This document shows positions 3,803 through 5,731 of a stretch of 5,731 nt of DNA, in pieces (the first letter of the stretch is position 1; the number at the start of each line of letters is the position of its first letter). This stretch comes from CAZTLI01 sp964614375 (GTDB lineage: Bacteria > Chloroflexota > Anaerolineae > Aggregatilineales > Phototrophicaceae). A program made the translations under genes and the position numbers. Where the stretch lies: contig CAZTLI010000367.1 of assembly GCA_964614375.1 (NCBI GenBank), positions 1-5,731 of the forward strand. Reading direction: 5' to 3'. The notes beneath the pieces were generated by a model. The model ran no database searches and was not told the DNA's origin. It saw nothing but the letters and a program-made list of their open reading frames with translations.

Positions 3803-5731
3803 TTCGCTGGCGCTGATGAGCCGCGCCTCGGCTGTTTTGGTCAGCCACTGCGCGATATTCAAGATTTCAAAGGGCACAACCACATCGTCGCCCACGCGCG
3901 TTGTCAGGCGCAGGATGGCGGTCTCGCCCGGTTGCAGGGCGGGGATGTCCCACTGGATATTTTGCCCGTTGACGCTGACCGTGCCGTGTGTGGCGGTGTG
4001 TCCGGTCAATTCCAGACCTGTATCGAGCACATCGGTCACCGGAATGCCCGTCGCTACCTGATTGGTCGAATTGCCGACGACAATCGTCCAGACGACGGTA
4101 TCACCCGGTTGTGCAAACGGCGGGTCAACCGATTTCACGAGGTCGAGGTCAATGGGCGCACCGCCGGGGAAGCGTTCCCAAACAGCGACGTTGGTCGCCG
4201 CGCTTTGTCCGCCGCTGGTCGTCAGTGTGCCCACGTTCTGGACGCGATTCACCGCGCCATCAACGGTCACACGGAAGCGGATGATGAGTTGATTGCTGGC
4301 CTGATCGACAGTCTGTGCGCCGGGGTCGGGTGCGATGACGCCCTGCCAGTGGATGCGGTTGCTGCCCGCCTGGAATTCACAGACATTGGTCACTGTTCCA
4401 CCCGGCGATGAACACTGCAAGCTGCCCGCGACGAAGGTCGTGCCTGCTGGAATGTCATCGAAGATGTCGGCGGTGGCGGGCGCTGTCGATGGATTGACCC
4501 AGATCATCGTCCACTCGATTTGCGGCAGTCCACTGTCATCGAACGTCTTCAGACCATAGGGCGGGTCGAAAATCGCAGCGCTGAGCGATGAATCCTGATC
4601 GTCTTCAGTGGCGTCGCCATTGCCCGGTGTTGAGTCGGGGTCGGGCTGTCCGGCAGCAGTGACTTCGGCGATATTTTCCAGCGTGCCGACTATCGAATTG
4701 AGTTCACCATCGACAATCAGCGTCGCGGATTGCCCCACTGCCAGCGCACCGACAGTCCAGACAATCGGTGTACCTGGCGGCGCAGTGACCGTGCCCTGGG
4801 ACGGGCTGGACGACAGATAGGTAATCGCGGCGGGCATGTAATCGGTCACCTGGACGCCCGTGGCGGGATTTGGCCCGGCGTTCCGAACGGTAATGGTGTA
4901 GCGCACGGGCTGCCCGACCTGTACGCCTGCAATCGTCCGCGTTTTCGTCAGTTCGAGGTCTGCCGCACCGATGAAGATGGGCGCATCGGCATCGTTATTG
5001 GCGGGATTGAAATCGGGCTGGTCAACTGCCGTCAGCGAGGCGGTGTTGATGATGATGCCGCCGTTGGCTGTCACCTGTCCTTCGATAACCAGCGTCACCT
5101 GTTGATTGACAGTCAAGTCGCCGATTGTCCATACACCGCTGATTTCGTCATATGTGCCCTGCGAAACCGATTGTGTCGCGCTATAAGCCACGCCTGCGGG
5201 CAGGGCGTCGGTGATTTCGACATTGGTGGCGATGTTGGGGCCTTCGTTCCGCACCACCACCGTATAGACCACCGTGTCGCCGGTATCGGGTGTCGAGTCA
5301 TCCACGCTTTTGGCGACAGACACGTCCGTCCCGCCAAGCGTAATCGCCGCGCCGTCACTATCGTTGCTGGCGTCGGTATCGCTGCTGCTGGTGCTGACCG
5401 TCGCTGTATTCGGCACACTGCCGCCCGCCACTTCGACGCGCACTGTGATTTGCAGCGTCTCGGTCTGACCGTTCGCTAGCGTGCCGACATTCCACGTACT
5501 GTTGGGTGGATTCGGTGTGAATGTGCCCGCACTCGGATTGTCGCTGATGTAGGTCAGCAGCACGCCATCAATCGGCAGCGATTCGTTCACCTGCACATTG
5601 TTGGCTGTGCCGGGTCCGTTATTAGTGACGGTGATGGTATAGGTCACGGTGTCGCCTGTGTTGGGTGTGGGATTATCGACCACCTTCGTAATCGCAACAT
5701 CCACCGCGCCCACCATGACATCGGCGGTATC
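3683..5731 (-). CDS. LPXTG-anchored DUF11-repeat surface protein (N-terminus outside window)
   Basis: The frame is open from the right edge to a TAA at 3685-3683, giving 682 visible residues; the signal peptide and true start lie beyond the window. About five DUF11 modules (Ig-like beta-sandwich, about 105-135 residues) run in tandem. Modules 1, 2, 3 and 5 open with the hallmark [VAI]D[LV]x[LIV]xKxxx...GDTVxYTxxVxNxGP and continue with V-T-D-x-L-P-x-G. Module 4 is divergent. Acidic Asp/Asn-rich linkers (for example DPDSTPGNGDATEDDQD) join modules and might bind Ca2+. The C-terminus has SELPQTGQ, a hydrophobic helix and the tail RIHRRRARS, a complete sortase sorting signal. In this family sortase cuts LPxT|G and links the protein to the cell wall; the repeats act as a stalk for a distal domain not visible here. 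Likely roles are adhesion or cell-surface structure; no enzymatic domain is seen. It reads the same way as the R-M operon but with different composition and an independent promoter between them. Confidence 0.9.
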   Translation of the reverse strand, partial: DTADVMVGAVDVAITKVVDNPTPNTGDTVTYTITVTNNGPGTANNVQVNESLPIDGVLLTYISDNPSAGTFTPNPPNSTWNVGTLANGQTETLQITVRVEVAGGSVPNTATVSTSSSDTDASNDSDGAAITLGGTDVSVAKSVDDSTPDTGDTVVYTVVVRNEGPNIATNVEITDALPAGVAYSATQSVSQGTYDEISGVWTIGDLTVNQQVTLVIEGQVTANGGIIINTASLTAVDQPDFNPANNDADAPIFIGAADLELTKTRTIAGVQVGQPVRYTITVRNAGPNPATGVQVTDYMPAAITYLSSSPSQGTVTAPPGTPIVWTVGALAVGQSATLIVDGELNSIVGTLENIAEVTAAGQPDPDSTPGNGDATEDDQDSSLSAAIFDPPYGLKTFDDSGLPQIEWTMIWVNPSTAPATADIFDDIPAGTTFVAGSLQCSSPGGTVTNVCEFQAGSNRIHWQGVIAPDPGAQTVDQASNQLIIRFRVTVDGAVNRVQNVGTLTTSGGQSAATNVAVWERFPGGAPIDLDLVKSVDPPFAQPGDTVVWTIVVGNSTNQVATGIPVTDVLDTGLELTGHTATHGTVSVNGQNIQWDIPALQPGETAILRLTTRVGDDVVVPFEILNIAQWLTKTAEARLISASELPQTGQSPWSSVHGAIGVALATMLITGAAYRIHRRRARS
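3842..5704 (-). repeat. Tandem DUF11 modules (about five) within the surface protein
   Basis: Approximate module spans on the DNA are 5704-5333, 5326-4970, 4963-4577, 4576-4172 and 4156-3842. Each of modules 1-3 and 5 repeats the K-x-x-x...GD/QxVxYTIxVxN strand pair and the T-D-x-L/M-P-A strand. Conservation is at protein level; the DNA copies have diverged, so the array looks old rather than freshly amplified. The fourth module lacks the K-S-V-D opening (it begins FDPPYGLKTFDDSG) and carries the protein's only two visible cysteines. Confidence 0.8.

Noticed and set aside
3704..5479. Long plus-strand open frames opposite the DUF11 gene (for example 3704-4411 and 4730-5479)
   Set aside because: They are antisense to a protein with clear repeats and a sorting signal. 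Their translations show no domain, and such frames are common opposite GC-rich coding DNA.
3842..5704. CRISPR array or DNA-level tandem repeat in the surface-protein gene
   Set aside because: The periodicity is about 350-400 bases and conserved in protein only; there are no short identical repeats with spacers.

Overview
The window looks like chromosomal DNA of a bacterium of moderately high GC content. By eye the flanking genes run near 58-62% GC, while a central block (about 1204-3550) runs near 40-45%. Two traits hint at Chloroflexota (Anaerolineae-like) or another free-living monoderm: a large DUF11-repeat surface protein ending in an LPXTG sorting signal, and a UbiA-type membrane prenyltransferase next to a small GNAT acetyltransferase. 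This taxonomic guess is an inference; no marker gene is present.

Layout. (1) 1-265, plus strand: C-terminal part of a GNAT N-acetyltransferase, cut by the window edge. (2) 339-1199 (or from 294), plus strand: a polytopic UbiA-superfamily prenyltransferase with both Asp-rich metal/diphosphate motifs intact. A perfect TATAAT lies in the gap before it. (3) 1204-2109 and 2111-3517, minus strand: a compact type II restriction-modification (R-M) operon. The methyltransferase comes first, and one base separates its stop from the endonuclease ATG. The endonuclease resembles the CfrBI family, with a PD-(D/E)XK-like D...EVK core. The methyltransferase is a beta-class amino-methyltransferase with TSPPY before FDPFGGSGT, and it carries an unusual N-terminal HEAT-repeat domain. 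The R-M block meets the UbiA gene tail to tail with four bases between the stops. (4) 3551-3682: a short intergenic stretch holding the R-M promoter, a local hairpin and one arm of a perfect 14-bp inverted repeat whose other arm lies in the end of the next gene. (5) 3683-5731, minus strand: the C-terminal part of a large secreted protein with about five DUF11 (immunoglobulin-like) modules, an LPQTG sorting motif, a membrane helix and an Arg-rich tail. Its N-terminus lies outside the window.

How the parts work together. The two R-M genes form a functional pair: the methyltransferase protects host DNA at the site the endonuclease cuts. An extended -10 promoter is placed so that transcription should begin 25 or so bases before the methyltransferase ATG. 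The start of that leader can fold into a hairpin that buries the ribosome binding site, which is a plausible control point. The AT-rich composition of the R-M pair against its neighbours suggests it was acquired horizontally. The flanking genes show no functional link to it.

The most notable observations are the HEAT-methyltransferase fusion in a CfrBI-like system, the leader hairpin over its ribosome binding site, the LPXTG-anchored DUF11 protein and the long inverted repeat at its 3' end. I saw no RNA gene, CRISPR array, transposase or phage gene.
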